64,000 nucleotides of DNA from Maritalea myrionectae DSM 19524. GTDB taxonomy: Bacteria > Pseudomonadota > Alphaproteobacteria > Rhizobiales > Devosiaceae. Shown here one piece after another: positions 26,474 to 35,977 of the stretch. Each line of letters opens with the position of its first letter. Within the stretch, counting starts at the first letter, position 1. Under the pieces are notes generated by a model. That model was not told the origin of the DNA and did no database searches. It saw nothing but the letters and a program-made list of their open reading frames with translations. The stretch spans positions 603,260 through 667,259 of the forward strand of contig NZ_AUHV01000002.1 of the NCBI RefSeq assembly GCF_000423365.1. The letters run 5' to 3'. The translations under genes were made by a program, and so were the position numbers.

Positions 26474-26953
26474 TTATTTACGGCCACCGGTAATGTAGCC
26501 AGCAACTGTCGCAACCGTTGCGCTGGTCCCTAGCTTTACAGGATCAAAAATCCACTCCATCGACATTTTGAGATAAATGTCATAGGGCGGTGGAAAGGCT
26601 GCAATACTCCAAGGCTGCGGCCAGATACCATGCTCCCACCAGAGCACGTTATAAACCGACAGTAGCAAGTAGGTGCCCAATCCCGGTCCAACCGCCAATG
26701 AAAGAATGAACCAAAACACCTTGTGGTTCATTTTCCACTTTTGTCGCTCGGTACCCTCTTCAGCTGCCTTGGTTAGGAGGGTCACACGTCCCTCCCAAAA
26801 TTCAACAGCCAGATCAGCCGCAATGCGCTGTTGCTCATTTTGTGCATTGAGACGATCTTTGTGCGCCTGGCTCAGCGCCTTAATGGCCTGTTTGCCCAGC
26901 CCGCCACCCAGCAGGCCGGTCACAAAGTCCGCAATAAGTTTGAAGAACTGCAT
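26474..26953 (-). CDS. Phage membrane protein (holin-associated)
   Basis: A 159-residue protein with an N-terminal amphipathic part (FVTGLLGGGLGKQAIKAL), a helical charged middle, and two membrane segments near residues 80-105 and 135-155. This layout matches small three-segment phage membrane proteins encoded in lysis cassettes. It shares one nucleotide with the endolysin stop, so it is coupled to it. Function in lysis is inferred from position. Confidence 0.65.
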   Translation of the reverse strand: MQFFKLIADFVTGLLGGGLGKQAIKALSQAHKDRLNAQNEQQRIAADLAVEFWEGRVTLLTKAAEEGTERQKWKMNHKVFWFILSLAVGPGLGTYLLLSVYNVLWWEHGIWPQPWSIAAFPPPYDIYLKMSMEWIFDPVKLGTSATVATVAGYITGGRK

Positions 26954-27876
26954 TAGACCGTCACCACCTTATTCCGCATGGAGTTGAAGCGGCGAATAAA
27001 TACATCGCGATAGCGCCACGCCGCCCACACAAACACGGCCAGAACAATCCAGGCCACAATCCAGCCCCAGGGCAGGCCACTAAAGAAAGCGGCCACACCG
27101 GCAAACAAGCCGCCACCAGCACCTTTTGAGGCGGTGTCTTTGACAATCTGGCCAGCGGCCTGCGCATCGCGGCGCAATTGCGCGAGGGTGGCTGGCCCCA
27201 AAATGCCATCATTCACAAGGTGTGGGTGCGCCTCTTGATAAGCCAGCACGGCGGATTTGGTGCGTTGCCCCATCCAGCCATCGATCGCGCCGGGGTTAAA
27301 GCCACGTTTGGTGAGGATCTGCTGTGCCTCTTTGACAACTGGATCAGGTTGATCTGGCGCATTGTGTTTGCGTTTGCGTGGCACGCCCTCACCCATCACA
27401 TGAGCGGGATAGATACCATGCAACAAGATTTGTGCAGTTTCGCGGCGGCGGCGCACCAATCCGGCCAGCACCTTGCCATTTGCCTTGTGGTAATGGGTAG
27501 CCAGATATGTGGCAGCTTGGGTTTTCTTGCCCGCGCGCCATAGCTTCGCCCAATTCCAATTCAGCGATCGCGGCCCCATATTGTAGCAGCAATCAACACC
27601 GGCATCGAACTCATGCTGATTTGCGCCTGGCATCCCGTCGCGGACAGGCGGCTCATACTCTTCCTTCAGCATGGCGCGAAACAACTTGTCAGATTGTGCC
27701 TTGGTGATCTTGGTGACGCCAGGGATCAACTTGCCCCCAAAAAACTCATAAGCCACACGCGATCGCAATGTCGCGCCGGTGCCAATAGTAGGCACGCCAG
27801 CTGGATCCAGATAACAGGTCAGCACTTCACCTTCGTGGCCGCGCATATAGGCACGCCCACCGATTGAGGTTTCCAT
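26953..27876 (-). CDS. Endolysin: GH24 lysozyme with PG-binding domain and membrane anchor
   Basis: A 307-residue protein. Residues 10-160 are a phage lysozyme with the catalytic triad context Glu (RGHEGEVLTCYLDPAG), Asp and Thr (TIGTGAT). Residues about 190-245 form a peptidoglycan-binding module (VKEAQQILTKRGFNPGAIDG, NDGILGPATLAQL). Near residues 270-292 there is one membrane segment (WGWIVAWIVLAVFVWAAW). It would cleave the glycan strand of murein. The C-terminal anchor is unusual because most anchored endolysins use an N-terminal signal-anchor. Confidence 0.88.
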   Translation of the reverse strand: METSIGGRAYMRGHEGEVLTCYLDPAGVPTIGTGATLRSRVAYEFFGGKLIPGVTKITKAQSDKLFRAMLKEEYEPPVRDGMPGANQHEFDAGVDCCYNMGPRSLNWNWAKLWRAGKKTQAATYLATHYHKANGKVLAGLVRRRRETAQILLHGIYPAHVMGEGVPRKRKHNAPDQPDPVVKEAQQILTKRGFNPGAIDGWMGQRTKSAVLAYQEAHPHLVNDGILGPATLAQLRRDAQAAGQIVKDTASKGAGGGLFAGVAAFFSGLPWGWIVAWIVLAVFVWAAWRYRDVFIRRFNSMRNKVVTV

Positions 27877-27897
27877 ATCATTTCTCCGATTTCAGAT

Positions 27898-27921
27898 ATA
27901 AAAAAACCGCCTTGCGGCGGT
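27898..27921 (-). terminator. Rho-independent terminator between tail and lysis modules
   Basis: On the minus strand ACCGCC-GCAA-GGCGGT is followed by seven T. It would end the long structural transcript just before the endolysin gene or serve to lower lysis gene expression. Confidence 0.85.
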
Positions 27922-27946
27922 GTGGTCAGGTTGGTTTAGCCAGCAA

Positions 27947-28531
27947 CTATTCGGCAGGCGGAGTTAGGCCAAAAAGGGTGTCCACCTGCTCACTGGTAAG
28001 TCCGGCATAGCCAGCCCACAGATCAACCAAGGGATCACTGCGGCGATACCATGTGTTGTATTCCCAAATAATCCTCACCCGCTCAGCTTCGGCAGGATCA
28101 TCGGCCTCCACTGAGGCAAAAACCTCCTCAATGCGGGTATTGTCAAAACCGATTTCCAATAGCTTCAAGCGCAAATCGGTCGCGCTGATGGTTCCCGCTG
28201 CCCCCTTGTTTGCCAGTTGTTGTTGAAGCTGTTGGATTTGCGCTGCCTTCGCGTCAACTTCATTCTGCTTTTCTTGAATGGTCAGGGCTTGCGATTGAAC
28301 AGTCGCATTCAGGGCATCTACTTCCTCAGTCAGGGCGGTGACCCTTTCAGCATTCAAACCAACTTCTGTCCCCAAAATAGCCTCAATGTCGGCACGCTTG
28401 GCCGGTTCTTCAAACGGAGCGTCTGGGAAGGTGCCGGTTTCGTCGCGAGTAACACCCTGACGAATGACCTTGTGTTTGCCGTTTGCCTCATCCACATGGA
28501 TCATGATTTTTGTTGTAATTTGAGAGGGCAT
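27947..28531 (-). CDS. Phage tail-fibre-associated coiled-coil protein
   Basis: A 194-residue protein. A central coiled coil covers about residues 60-110 (ERVTALTEEVDALNATVQSQ, AAQIQQLQQQLANKG). The N-terminal 50 residues contain DEANGKHKVIRQGVTRDETG. It overlaps the fibre gene by one nucleotide and follows it, where tail fibre assembly or tip-attached proteins usually lie. No specific family recognised. Confidence 0.6.
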   Translation of the reverse strand: MPSQITTKIMIHVDEANGKHKVIRQGVTRDETGTFPDAPFEEPAKRADIEAILGTEVGLNAERVTALTEEVDALNATVQSQALTIQEKQNEVDAKAAQIQQLQQQLANKGAAGTISATDLRLKLLEIGFDNTRIEEVFASVEADDPAEAERVRIIWEYNTWYRRSDPLVDLWAGYAGLTSEQVDTLFGLTPPAE

Positions 28532-30414
28532 TATGTGTTCTCCAAAGCTGTCAGACGCACCTCAAAGCTGTCTTGTTTTCGTTTAAGTTCTTGAATGGCT
28601 GAAAAGGCGGACATGACCAGTTTGGAATAATCCACCAGTTGGCTAACCGGGTCACCGTCAATGTCCACGGCGTCTTTTTCACCGGTCACCGCCCACGGGA
28701 AATGCTGCGCTATCTCATGGGCAAGCGCACCTATTTGGCGGCTGGTTTCATCCACAGTTGTGTCGGCCTCGTCACGCGGGTTTTTAAGGAAGGCCAGATC
28801 GTAAATGGGCAGCGCGACAATTTTGTCCAGAGCCGTGCTGTCTTCAATCTCACCAAAGGTAACTTTGAGGCGGTAATCAGAACTGGTGTTATAGGCCGTG
28901 CTAGAGCCATTTGTTGTGATTGAACCGATCTGGCCATTTGGGTTGTGAAAAGCGTGCAAAGTTCTGGTGCTTGTGGAATTGACCGATGTGCGCTGCCATG
29001 AGCCCGCCGAGTCAAACAGCACACCATCTGTTGCGCCATTCGTATCAAATGTACCAATCCCTACATCACCATTGTTTTCAATGCTCATGGCGTGCGCGTC
29101 AACACTTCCGCCGCCGCCGCCAGTTCGGAAAGCTATAGAACCTGTCCCGGCAGTTGCACCCCAGGCCCGCACTCGCAATTGGTTTCCCGACATGTCAAAA
29201 CCACCAGCCAAAGTTTGATTGGCGGCTACGCCACCACGCGCAAGAACTGGGCCATTCACATCCAGTGCAGCCTTCCCGGATGAGCCACTTGCGGGTGTCG
29301 AAGTCCCAACACCTATATTGCCATCGGCATCGATGCGCATTGCTTCGGTGGCACTACCTCCAGTTTTAAATGCCAAAATGCCGGAGCTTGAACCATTTGT
29401 AGCGATCAGCTCAACAAGGCCAGACACGCCGGACGTTTTTATTTCACCATACGTGGCACCAGCAGATTGAACTCGTACGGCATTATCACCCGTTTTACTG
29501 ATATGCAGAGCCGCTGCTGGGCTTGAAGTCCCAATGCCCAAATCCCCGACATCCGTTATCCGCAAACGCTCAACATCATTCGTTCCAAGGGATAGATCCT
29601 GCGCCCCATTGGTTTGCAAGAGTGACGTGCCGACACCAACCTTTAGATCAAGCCACTGCGATCCATTGCCAAAACGCATCGGGTTATTCCACAGATCGGC
29701 ATTGTAAAAGTCAAACGCCGCGACTGCATCTTGGCCACCAAAGCCGATAAAGCCGTTGGGCAAAGTTTTGATATTGTTCAGTTCAAGATTGGTCCGCGCC
29801 AATCCCGCGTCCGTCAATTCAGAAAGGTTATTCGAACCAGACATATCGCCGGGGTCACCTTTTGGCCCCTGCGGCCCCTGTTCGCCTTGAATGCCCTGCG
29901 GTCCTTCCGGCCCTTGAATACCTTGCGGCCCTTGATCGCCAATGTCCCCTTTGTCGCCCTTATCGCCCTTTGGCCCTTTCATATTTCCAATCAGCGACCA
30001 GGCGTCATTGGATTTGCGATAAAGATCACCGGTCAGATTATCGATATAAAGGTTCTGATTATCGCCCAGCCCTGCGCTGGGGGCACCATCACCATCTAAA
30101 AAGGTGACCGGGTTCTCCAACGCCTCAATATAAGCGGCGATCCGTTCATTTACCGTGCGGTTCTGGCCCCATTCGTAAGAGGCATGCAAAATAACATAAG
30201 AAAGCCCTGAAGCACTTGCTGGGCCAAACGCCATGGACATATTCAGCCCGGTGGTGCTGGTCACCTCGTCCACCAGGTCAATATGCGCGCCGCCATCAAT
30301 GATAACCAGATCGCCAGCCCGCACCACATTTTCAGTCCAGGCCCCGCCCGTAAGCACAAGCGCATTGCTGCCCTGCACCGCGGCAACGGTGCCAGCATTG
30401 TAAGTTTCAACCAT
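28531..30414 (-). CDS. Tail fibre with collagen-like stalk and S74 autoproteolytic chaperone
   Basis: A 627-residue fibre. Residues about 147-190 are Gly-x-y triplets ([19 protein letters not shown]), a trimeric collagen-like stalk. A long Gly/Ser/Ala-rich beta region with [16 protein letters not shown] repeats ([23 protein letters not shown]) follows. The last 117 residues from SSDYRLK form a peptidase S74 intramolecular chaperone with the Ser and Lys of the autocleavage dyad in SDYRLK. It would trimerise the fibre and then cut itself off. This is the likely host-receptor binding protein. Confidence 0.87.
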   Translation of the reverse strand: MVETYNAGTVAAVQGSNALVLTGGAWTENVVRAGDLVIIDGGAHIDLVDEVTSTTGLNMSMAFGPASASGLSYVILHASYEWGQNRTVNERIAAYIEALENPVTFLDGDGAPSAGLGDNQNLYIDNLTGDLYRKSNDAWSLIGNMKGPKGDKGDKGDIGDQGPQGIQGPEGPQGIQGEQGPQGPKGDPGDMSGSNNLSELTDAGLARTNLELNNIKTLPNGFIGFGGQDAVAAFDFYNADLWNNPMRFGNGSQWLDLKVGVGTSLLQTNGAQDLSLGTNDVERLRITDVGDLGIGTSSPAAALHISKTGDNAVRVQSAGATYGEIKTSGVSGLVELIATNGSSSGILAFKTGGSATEAMRIDADGNIGVGTSTPASGSSGKAALDVNGPVLARGGVAANQTLAGGFDMSGNQLRVRAWGATAGTGSIAFRTGGGGGSVDAHAMSIENNGDVGIGTFDTNGATDGVLFDSAGSWQRTSVNSTSTRTLHAFHNPNGQIGSITTNGSSTAYNTSSDYRLKVTFGEIEDSTALDKIVALPIYDLAFLKNPRDEADTTVDETSRQIGALAHEIAQHFPWAVTGEKDAVDIDGDPVSQLVDYSKLVMSAFSAIQELKRKQDSFEVRLTALENT

Positions 30415-30453
30415 GTTTGATTTACCTGTTGTGTAGGTTGTCGGTATTTCGGC

Positions 30454-30927
30454 CTAGAGCGTGTAGCTCATGACCGCATAGTGAATGGTCACGGGCTTAA
30501 CTTCATACCCATCTTCAAAGGCCCATGTTTTAAATTCAAGATGATCATTGCGCGGTGTAATCACCACTTGTCCATAAGCCTTGGTGGTGTATAGCGATCC
30601 AGAAGGCTTATACACCTGCGATTTGAACATGGCCCCTGCAAGGCCGGGAACCCAGTTTACACCTGACCAACTATTGCTGCCCTGAATATGGGTGTTGTAA
30701 GCCCCTAACAGCACCATCGGCGGCACTGCAAAACTTCGTCCATAAGGCACCGTGATGGTCTTATATCGAAAATCAGCGCTACTCAGATAGCGCGTGCCAC
30801 GTTTAACCAACCCCGGCGCGCAAAAGTCACTGTCAAACTGAAGCTGATAGGGAAGCGCAGTATCTGCATCTTGTCCCGGCGCAGAAACCTTCAGCCCATT
30901 TTGGTCCAGAATTACACGCTTGCTCAA
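30454..30927 (-). CDS. Tail-tip associated protein, paralogue A
   Basis: A 157-residue protein beginning RVILDQNGLKVSAPGQDADTALPYQLQFDS. This opening pattern (G.KVS.PG.D then a hydrophobic F) recurs in the two genes that follow it upstream, so the three are related. A block VPYGRSFAVPPMVLLG is shared with FNKTFILPPPVIYM in the third gene. It overlaps the next gene by 4 nt. Role unknown; position points to the distal tail. Confidence 0.65.
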   Translation of the reverse strand: MSKRVILDQNGLKVSAPGQDADTALPYQLQFDSDFCAPGLVKRGTRYLSSADFRYKTITVPYGRSFAVPPMVLLGAYNTHIQGSNSWSGVNWVPGLAGAMFKSQVYKPSGSLYTTKAYGQVVITPRNDHLEFKTWAFEDGYEVKPVTIHYAVMSYTL

Positions 30928-31325
30928 AACTCATATTCCTCATTCATCACAGCCCAATAGATATCGCCGTTCAGATTTGGCGCTGACCCGAAAGTCGTGC
31001 GTTGGTCGAATGTCGTTTTGACGGTAAATCCAGTCGAGGTAAGAGTGCCGTTCTTAACCTCCAGCGACCAGCCGGAACTGGCGACCCAAATGCGCGGCTT
31101 TATACCGATCGCAGGGAAACTAACCGTCCGCTCAGCCCCAACAGAACCCGGATCTGCAATTACACCGGCATGCGCAAACTGAAAGCTCTTAAACCCTGTC
31201 GATAAAAACAACTGGTCATCCGCAGCGGCAAATACATCCACGCCGGGCTTGGAAACCTTCAGCCCATATTGCCCGCCACCAAGGTGTCCAAGTGCTAATC
31301 TAACAACCACATCATTGCTCCACAT
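30924..31325 (-). CDS. Tail-tip associated protein, paralogue B
   Basis: A 133-residue protein opening GGGQYGLKVSKPGVDVFAA, then TVSFPAIGIKPRIWVAS and a closing GDIYWAVMNEEYEF. The arrangement matches the flanking paralogues. It overlaps both neighbours (4 and 14 nt). Function is not known; these may be alternative or stacked receptor-binding or decoration subunits. Confidence 0.62.
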   Translation of the reverse strand: MWSNDVVVRLALGHLGGGQYGLKVSKPGVDVFAAADDQLFLSTGFKSFQFAHAGVIADPGSVGAERTVSFPAIGIKPRIWVASSGWSLEVKNGTLTSTGFTVKTTFDQRTTFGSAPNLNGDIYWAVMNEEYEF

Positions 31326-31737
31326 CTAGGATCAAAAGTGACATGGGCGTATAAGCGTCTCGCTTTATGTCCATTCCCGTCGTGGTCACGCTCACGCGAA
31401 ACAGGCCCTGATTATAGTCAGACCGATAATCGACAATCCGCCCAATGGCAGCACCGCTCTTGCACTCATTTGGATTGAGGGAACTATAAGCATTCTGCTT
31501 GTCCATGTAGATAACCGGTGGCGGCAAGATGAATGTTTTATTGAAGGGCACATAAGTGCTCACAGAATTGTTGCCCAAAAAGGACACCTTCATATGCACT
31601 TTGATCTGATTGTTGAATGATGCATCAAAAGCTAATTCTGCGCCTTCAGCCACATTCACATCAAAACTCGGACGGGAAACCTTGAACACAAAATTTCCAG
31701 CCCCGTCATCACCCAGAAGAACTCGATCAACCATCAT
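31312..31737 (-). CDS. Tail-tip associated protein, paralogue C
   Basis: A 141-residue protein opening GDDGAGNFVFKVSRPSFDV and containing VPFNKTFILPPPVIYMDKQN. It directly follows the large tail-tip protein gene (stop at 31738) and overlaps paralogue B by 14 nt. Same family as the previous two, best seen in the first 30 residues. Confidence 0.62.
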   Translation of the reverse strand: MMVDRVLLGDDGAGNFVFKVSRPSFDVNVAEGAELAFDASFNNQIKVHMKVSFLGNNSVSTYVPFNKTFILPPPVIYMDKQNAYSSLNPNECKSGAAIGRIVDYRSDYNQGLFRVSVTTTGMDIKRDAYTPMSLLILDVEQ

Positions 31738-34416
31738 CTAATCCGAAATTATGATGCGGCTATCGTCCAGCTCAACCCGCATTTTGTCATCATCAGAGCG
31801 AATAAGGCCAGATGTCACTTCACCGATATTCGCCGAAATTGCCGACAAATCAGTTACTTCAATCATGTCAGAAGTAATTTGCGGGATCCGTGCGCCAACA
31901 AATGTGCCATCAGACTGGAACAAGGCAAGGGATGCACCCACATTATCCAGCACCACCGTTTCATCCGCCACCAGCACCACTTGCGATGTGCCGTTAGAAT
32001 TGGCAATCAACCGTATGCCGCTATCCACAAAGCTGTCGCCCGTGCCTGCGCGCACCTTCAATGTCATGGTCGCACTAGCACCGCCGCCATCCACAGTGGC
32101 ATCCACTTTGAACAGCCCTTGTGCATAAGCGGTGCCCATGGCTGCAGCCGTGTCGATAATTTGTTGCGCCAGCGCATCATCTTCAGTGGCCCGCGCCGTG
32201 CTTTCATTCACGATCGCAGCTGCATTGTCATCGACCTCAGCCGAAAGCACAGTCAACAAACTCGCCAACGCATCATCTTCACTGGCGCGCACCGTGGCTT
32301 CATTCAGGATCTCTGCCAAAGCATTGGCAATGCCAGCACTCAGCTTTTCACGCTGCACATGCGAGTTGACATTTTCGCCAATCGACACCACCGCCACCCG
32401 CTCAATTTCATCTTTCAAATGATCGATGATGGCGGAAAGCGACCCTGCGCCGGTGCCGTTCAATATGCCCACTTCATTGCCCAGGTCCGTGGCCAAATGG
32501 CTATAATCTACCTGCCCCGGCTGTAAAACCACAACCATCGGGCCAGTCGGCACATCGATCGGCATCCAGTTTGTCCAAATGGTTTCGCGCCCTGGCATGG
32601 CATCAAGCCGTGCCCGCGCCTCATAGGTATAGCCGGGCATCACCCCATCACTGGAATAATAAACACCATCGCCAACACTATTATCCACCGCCTTCAAAAT
32701 CTCAGTGTCACCCACCACGCGATATTCAAACTTCACCGCACGAATGGCCGGATCTGTGATCGCGTTGTAGGTGAGTTTCAGCGCAGGCACGCGCGATCCG
32801 TCCGCGCCTTCAAGCGCTACCGCATCCACGCCAAAACCGTAGACCTGCTTTTGATAGCCAAACAAAGGCTGTTCGCGCGGCGGTTCAACCACATCATCAA
32901 GCGTGGCATTATCATCAAAAATACTGGCGTCGGTTTCCTCCAGCGACAGCTGAACCCGGCCGGCATACCAATCAAAAGTCGTGGCCACGATCTCATAGGT
33001 TCGGGTGCCCCGCAACGGATTTGCGCTGGCCCATATGATCCAGTCGCCAATCTCCAGAATAATATCTTTAATGTCCAACGTAATCTTACCGGATGCAGAA
33101 AAGCGTGAGCTAAGCACGGCCTGCTGTGTCAGCAAATGCGCCTGGTGTGCATTTTGCACTTCTGGCCAATCCAACCGATCCAGTCGGCTGCCCCCGTCTT
33201 CAGCCACATATTGCGCCGGTTCAATTGCCTTATAGGGCGCTTCGCGCAAATCATCCGGGCGCGTGTAGGTGCCATGCAAGCCGGTGAACTTCATGATCCC
33301 GGCTTGCTTGGGCGCAAACCTCACCGGTGCGTCTGCCACCAGATCATCATCTGTGATGGTTTTGACGATCGATTTGGCCTTGCCCGCAAAAAACGCGATA
33401 TAGCCTTGCTTTTCCGCACGCCCACCGCCAGCTGTCGCGCATAGTCGGTCCAGCACATCGGCAAAGCGCTGATTATCAGTCCAGGTCAAATGGGCTTCAG
33501 CGCGATTGCGATAAGTGCCATCGGGCTGCAGCACCTGTTCGTCACAAACATTTATGCCGACAATGTTGGTGTCCAGATCCAGATCAGCCGCACTCAGCCC
33601 TGCCCCAAGCACACGACGGCCATTGTGGAAAAAACCCCGCGAAAAATGCTCGGCGGCCACAATTGGATTGACCGAATATTCCCATGTGGTCGGGTCATCA
33701 AATCGATGCGTGCCGGATCCGCCAACGCTGCTATCCTTGCGCCGATCATAAAGCCGCGCACCACGGGCGATAAACTCCATCCGGGGACGCTGACCGCCAA
33801 ATTTCTCTTTGTCGCTGGTCAAGGTGATGGCCAGATAAGCCATGCCAGCATATCGCTTGTTGGCATCCCAGCCGGGCGAATAGGTCACCAAATCAGTGTC
33901 AGCCAATTGGCCGGGGCGACCATCATGCAAACGAATGTCGATCAGCGCCCCAAAACCGTCCACCTGAAAGCGTTCAGCTTCATTGTTGGTATATGGCCCT
34001 GCCACAGGCAAAAGTTCGTGCTGGCGGCCATTTATGACGATCCCCTCCAGCCCATCAATCCAATGGTCGGCCAACACATAAACGCACTGGCATTTTTTGG
34101 CGTCATCAAACTCATTGTAATGCACAAAGTGCCCGCCCAGCAGCTGGCGGCCAAAAAAGCCCTGGCGCGGCACGCGCTCACCATACGAAATCTGGCGCGG
34201 ATCGTACTGTTGCTCTTGCTGCTTTGGGCTGAACCAGCGCGCCTGCACATATTGCAAGGCAAAGCTGGCAGCGGTGGTGAACCCGAAAGAGACCAACGCA
34301 CCCGCAAAAGTGCCTGCAAATGCCTGACCAAACAGCGCAGCTGTCAACGCGGCAGCACTGGCGACCTCGGTCAAAGCCAAAACCAAGGCAAAAGAAAACA
34401 ATAATGTTCTGAACAT
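31738..34416 (-). CDS. Tail-tip / host-specificity protein (J-like)
   Basis: An 892-residue protein with an N-terminal hydrophobic stretch (LTAALFGQAFAGTFAGALVSFG) and the block ISYGERVPRQGFFGRQLLGG typical of the phage tail central-tip family. The middle (GRAEKQGYIAFFAGKAKSIVKTITDDDLV) fits the tail-hub domain. The C-terminal part contains helical repeats (SARASEDDALASLLTVLSAEV, ESTARATEDDALAQQIID) as seen in gpJ-type proteins. It forms the tip of the tail and contacts the receptor. Confidence 0.82.
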   Translation of the reverse strand: MFRTLLFSFALVLALTEVASAAALTAALFGQAFAGTFAGALVSFGFTTAASFALQYVQARWFSPKQQEQQYDPRQISYGERVPRQGFFGRQLLGGHFVHYNEFDDAKKCQCVYVLADHWIDGLEGIVINGRQHELLPVAGPYTNNEAERFQVDGFGALIDIRLHDGRPGQLADTDLVTYSPGWDANKRYAGMAYLAITLTSDKEKFGGQRPRMEFIARGARLYDRRKDSSVGGSGTHRFDDPTTWEYSVNPIVAAEHFSRGFFHNGRRVLGAGLSAADLDLDTNIVGINVCDEQVLQPDGTYRNRAEAHLTWTDNQRFADVLDRLCATAGGGRAEKQGYIAFFAGKAKSIVKTITDDDLVADAPVRFAPKQAGIMKFTGLHGTYTRPDDLREAPYKAIEPAQYVAEDGGSRLDRLDWPEVQNAHQAHLLTQQAVLSSRFSASGKITLDIKDIILEIGDWIIWASANPLRGTRTYEIVATTFDWYAGRVQLSLEETDASIFDDNATLDDVVEPPREQPLFGYQKQVYGFGVDAVALEGADGSRVPALKLTYNAITDPAIRAVKFEYRVVGDTEILKAVDNSVGDGVYYSSDGVMPGYTYEARARLDAMPGRETIWTNWMPIDVPTGPMVVVLQPGQVDYSHLATDLGNEVGILNGTGAGSLSAIIDHLKDEIERVAVVSIGENVNSHVQREKLSAGIANALAEILNEATVRASEDDALASLLTVLSAEVDDNAAAIVNESTARATEDDALAQQIIDTAAAMGTAYAQGLFKVDATVDGGGASATMTLKVRAGTGDSFVDSGIRLIANSNGTSQVVLVADETVVLDNVGASLALFQSDGTFVGARIPQITSDMIEVTDLSAISANIGEVTSGLIRSDDDKMRVELDDSRIIISD

Positions 34417-34767
34417 TTAGACCCTGTAAGCCTTGGTTAGCCGGGAAACCGGCAAGATGAATTCACCGAAAGGGGCAAGCCCCACCGCACGCCCGTTGCG
34501 CACTACGCAACCGGCTTCCAGCCCCTTGGCGCTGATCACGCCAATATCGCCATCGCGCGCCGATAGCGGGCTGATTTCTTCAAAGTGAGTGGCAAGCAAA
34601 GTGCAAAGCCCGCCAATCCGTTTCAACAGCGCCTTTGCACTTTGTTCATCTTCATATTCATGGAGATAATGCAAAATCGGATGTTCAGCATGCCGCGCCC
34701 GAATGGCCTTGGCCATATGGTGGGCACAATCATGCCGCCCCCACTCAAACTCTATGCCTGTCCCCAT
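34417..34767 (-). CDS. DUF6950-like phage protein with possible cysteine peptidase motif
   Basis: A 116-residue protein. The segment WGRHDCAHHMAKAI carries a Cys that corresponds to the nucleophile of NlpC/P60-like peptidases of tail tips, and GDIGVIS resembles the second block. No clear histidine partner was identified, so activity is open. It overlaps the preceding tail gene by 16 nt and abuts the J-like gene. In lambda the matching position holds gpK. Confidence 0.65.
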   Translation of the reverse strand: MGTGIEFEWGRHDCAHHMAKAIRARHAEHPILHYLHEYEDEQSAKALLKRIGGLCTLLATHFEEISPLSARDGDIGVISAKGLEAGCVVRNGRAVGLAPFGEFILPVSRLTKAYRV

Positions 34768-35333
34768 TTTGCATCTTTCTCCAACGCGCCACCCAATGTG
34801 CCGATACCCTCCAGTGAAGTATCGTTGGGATCAATCAGCTTTTGCGTGCTGTCATTTCGATAACCGCCCCCTGATCGAGACAGATCAATGGAGGTGGACA
34901 CACATTTCGCCTCAATCCGGTTCACCTCACCTTCAACATATTCGGCATGTTCTAGCCGCCCGCGAAACTTCACCATCGCATGGGCAATCTGACCGGTATC
35001 AGGATCGAGCAGCCCATATTGCACAAGCACCTTTTTGTTGTGCCAATCCTCATCAAAAAGACGGATCAGCACATCATCACTAATGCCCTTTTCGGGATCC
35101 GCATTGAGGTGCAAGTTCATTCGTCCCACAGCGCCATTGGCTTTTTCAACAATACTGTCGATCTCAATCACGCTGCCACCGGCCATATAGGTCAGCCCAT
35201 TATAGGGCATCTCGCCTGCCCCGGTCCAAAATGCATAGGTGCCGGTGCCAAACTCAAACACAAACAACCCCACACCTTCGCGATCATCACCGTCCAGGGC
35301 CGTTTGAAACGCTGTAGAAATGCTTATGGCCAT
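34752..35333 (-). CDS. Distal tail protein (lambda L-like position)
   Basis: A 193-residue protein. It opens with SISTAFQTALDGDDREGVGLF and has YAFWTGAGEMPYNGLTYMAGG, a pattern of phage tail distal proteins. The C-terminal part with HAEYVEGEVNRIEAKCVSTS suggests the adapter domain. By synteny it lies between the M-like gene and the K/J pair. Exact family not verified. Confidence 0.6.
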   Translation of the reverse strand: MAISISTAFQTALDGDDREGVGLFVFEFGTGTYAFWTGAGEMPYNGLTYMAGGSVIEIDSIVEKANGAVGRMNLHLNADPEKGISDDVLIRLFDEDWHNKKVLVQYGLLDPDTGQIAHAMVKFRGRLEHAEYVEGEVNRIEAKCVSTSIDLSRSGGGYRNDSTQKLIDPNDTSLEGIGTLGGALEKDAKWGQA

Positions 35334-35977
35334 CAGTTTGCCCTTGAAATTGCGCTAAAAGATATTGGGGAGGCGGACAGGTGATTTTCGATACCTGAAA
35401 TTGACGATTGCTCCACAATAAATTCCCCGGTTGGTTCCTTGAAGCTCACAATGTCGCCAGCGACAATGGACGCCAGCAAAGGCGGGCGCACCTTAATGCT
35501 CACCGCACCACCTGCATCGCCGGTCACATCATCAGCGATCCGATGCAAATAGCGCCGTTCACCATGTCGCACCTCGACATAATCGCCCTGCTTCAATTCA
35601 AACAATGTGGGCAACTCATAGATGGTCAGATTGCGCCGGTCCTGGATGCTGAATATTTTGGCCAGTCCATCATCGAACGGATCTGTGGTCACGCTCAGCA
35701 TGCCCGCAAAACTGTCATAGGCTTTAGGATAAAGCCGTTGCGGATCGGCAAGCAGCGCCACCGCCCCTTCCTCATTTAGATAGTCAAAAAAGGATCTCCA
35801 GGCGTCCTTTTCATCATTGTCCAGATTTGGCGTAGAGACAGTGGCAGCCCAATAGCTGGCGCCAAAGCGATATCCAAGCACCTTACCGGCGCGCAATTGA
35901 TTGTTTGATCGCCGACCAACAATTTCAAAGCGGGCCGTTGTAGATCGCCAGCCAGGCGGTTTGATAAAATCAACCAT
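35333..35977 (-). CDS. Phage tail protein (lambda M-like position)
   Basis: A 214-residue protein, coupled by one overlapping nucleotide on both sides. It contains GYRFGASYWAATVSTPNL and ALLADPQRLYPKAYDSFAGML. I do not recognise a named family, but its place right after the tape measure fits a distal tail or baseplate hub component. Confidence 0.6.
   Translation of the reverse strand: MVDFIKPPGWRSTTARFEIVGRRSNNQLRAGKVLGYRFGASYWAATVSTPNLDNDEKDAWRSFFDYLNEEGAVALLADPQRLYPKAYDSFAGMLSVTTDPFDDGLAKIFSIQDRRNLTIYELPTLFELKQGDYVEVRHGERRYLHRIADDVTGDAGGAVSIKVRPPLLASIVAGDIVSFKEPTGEFIVEQSSISGIENHLSASPISFSAISRAN

Noticed and set aside
33490..34404. Plus-strand open frame of 304 codons inside the tail-tip gene
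   Set aside because: It is antisense to the well-supported J-like protein and lacks a ribosome site and motifs.
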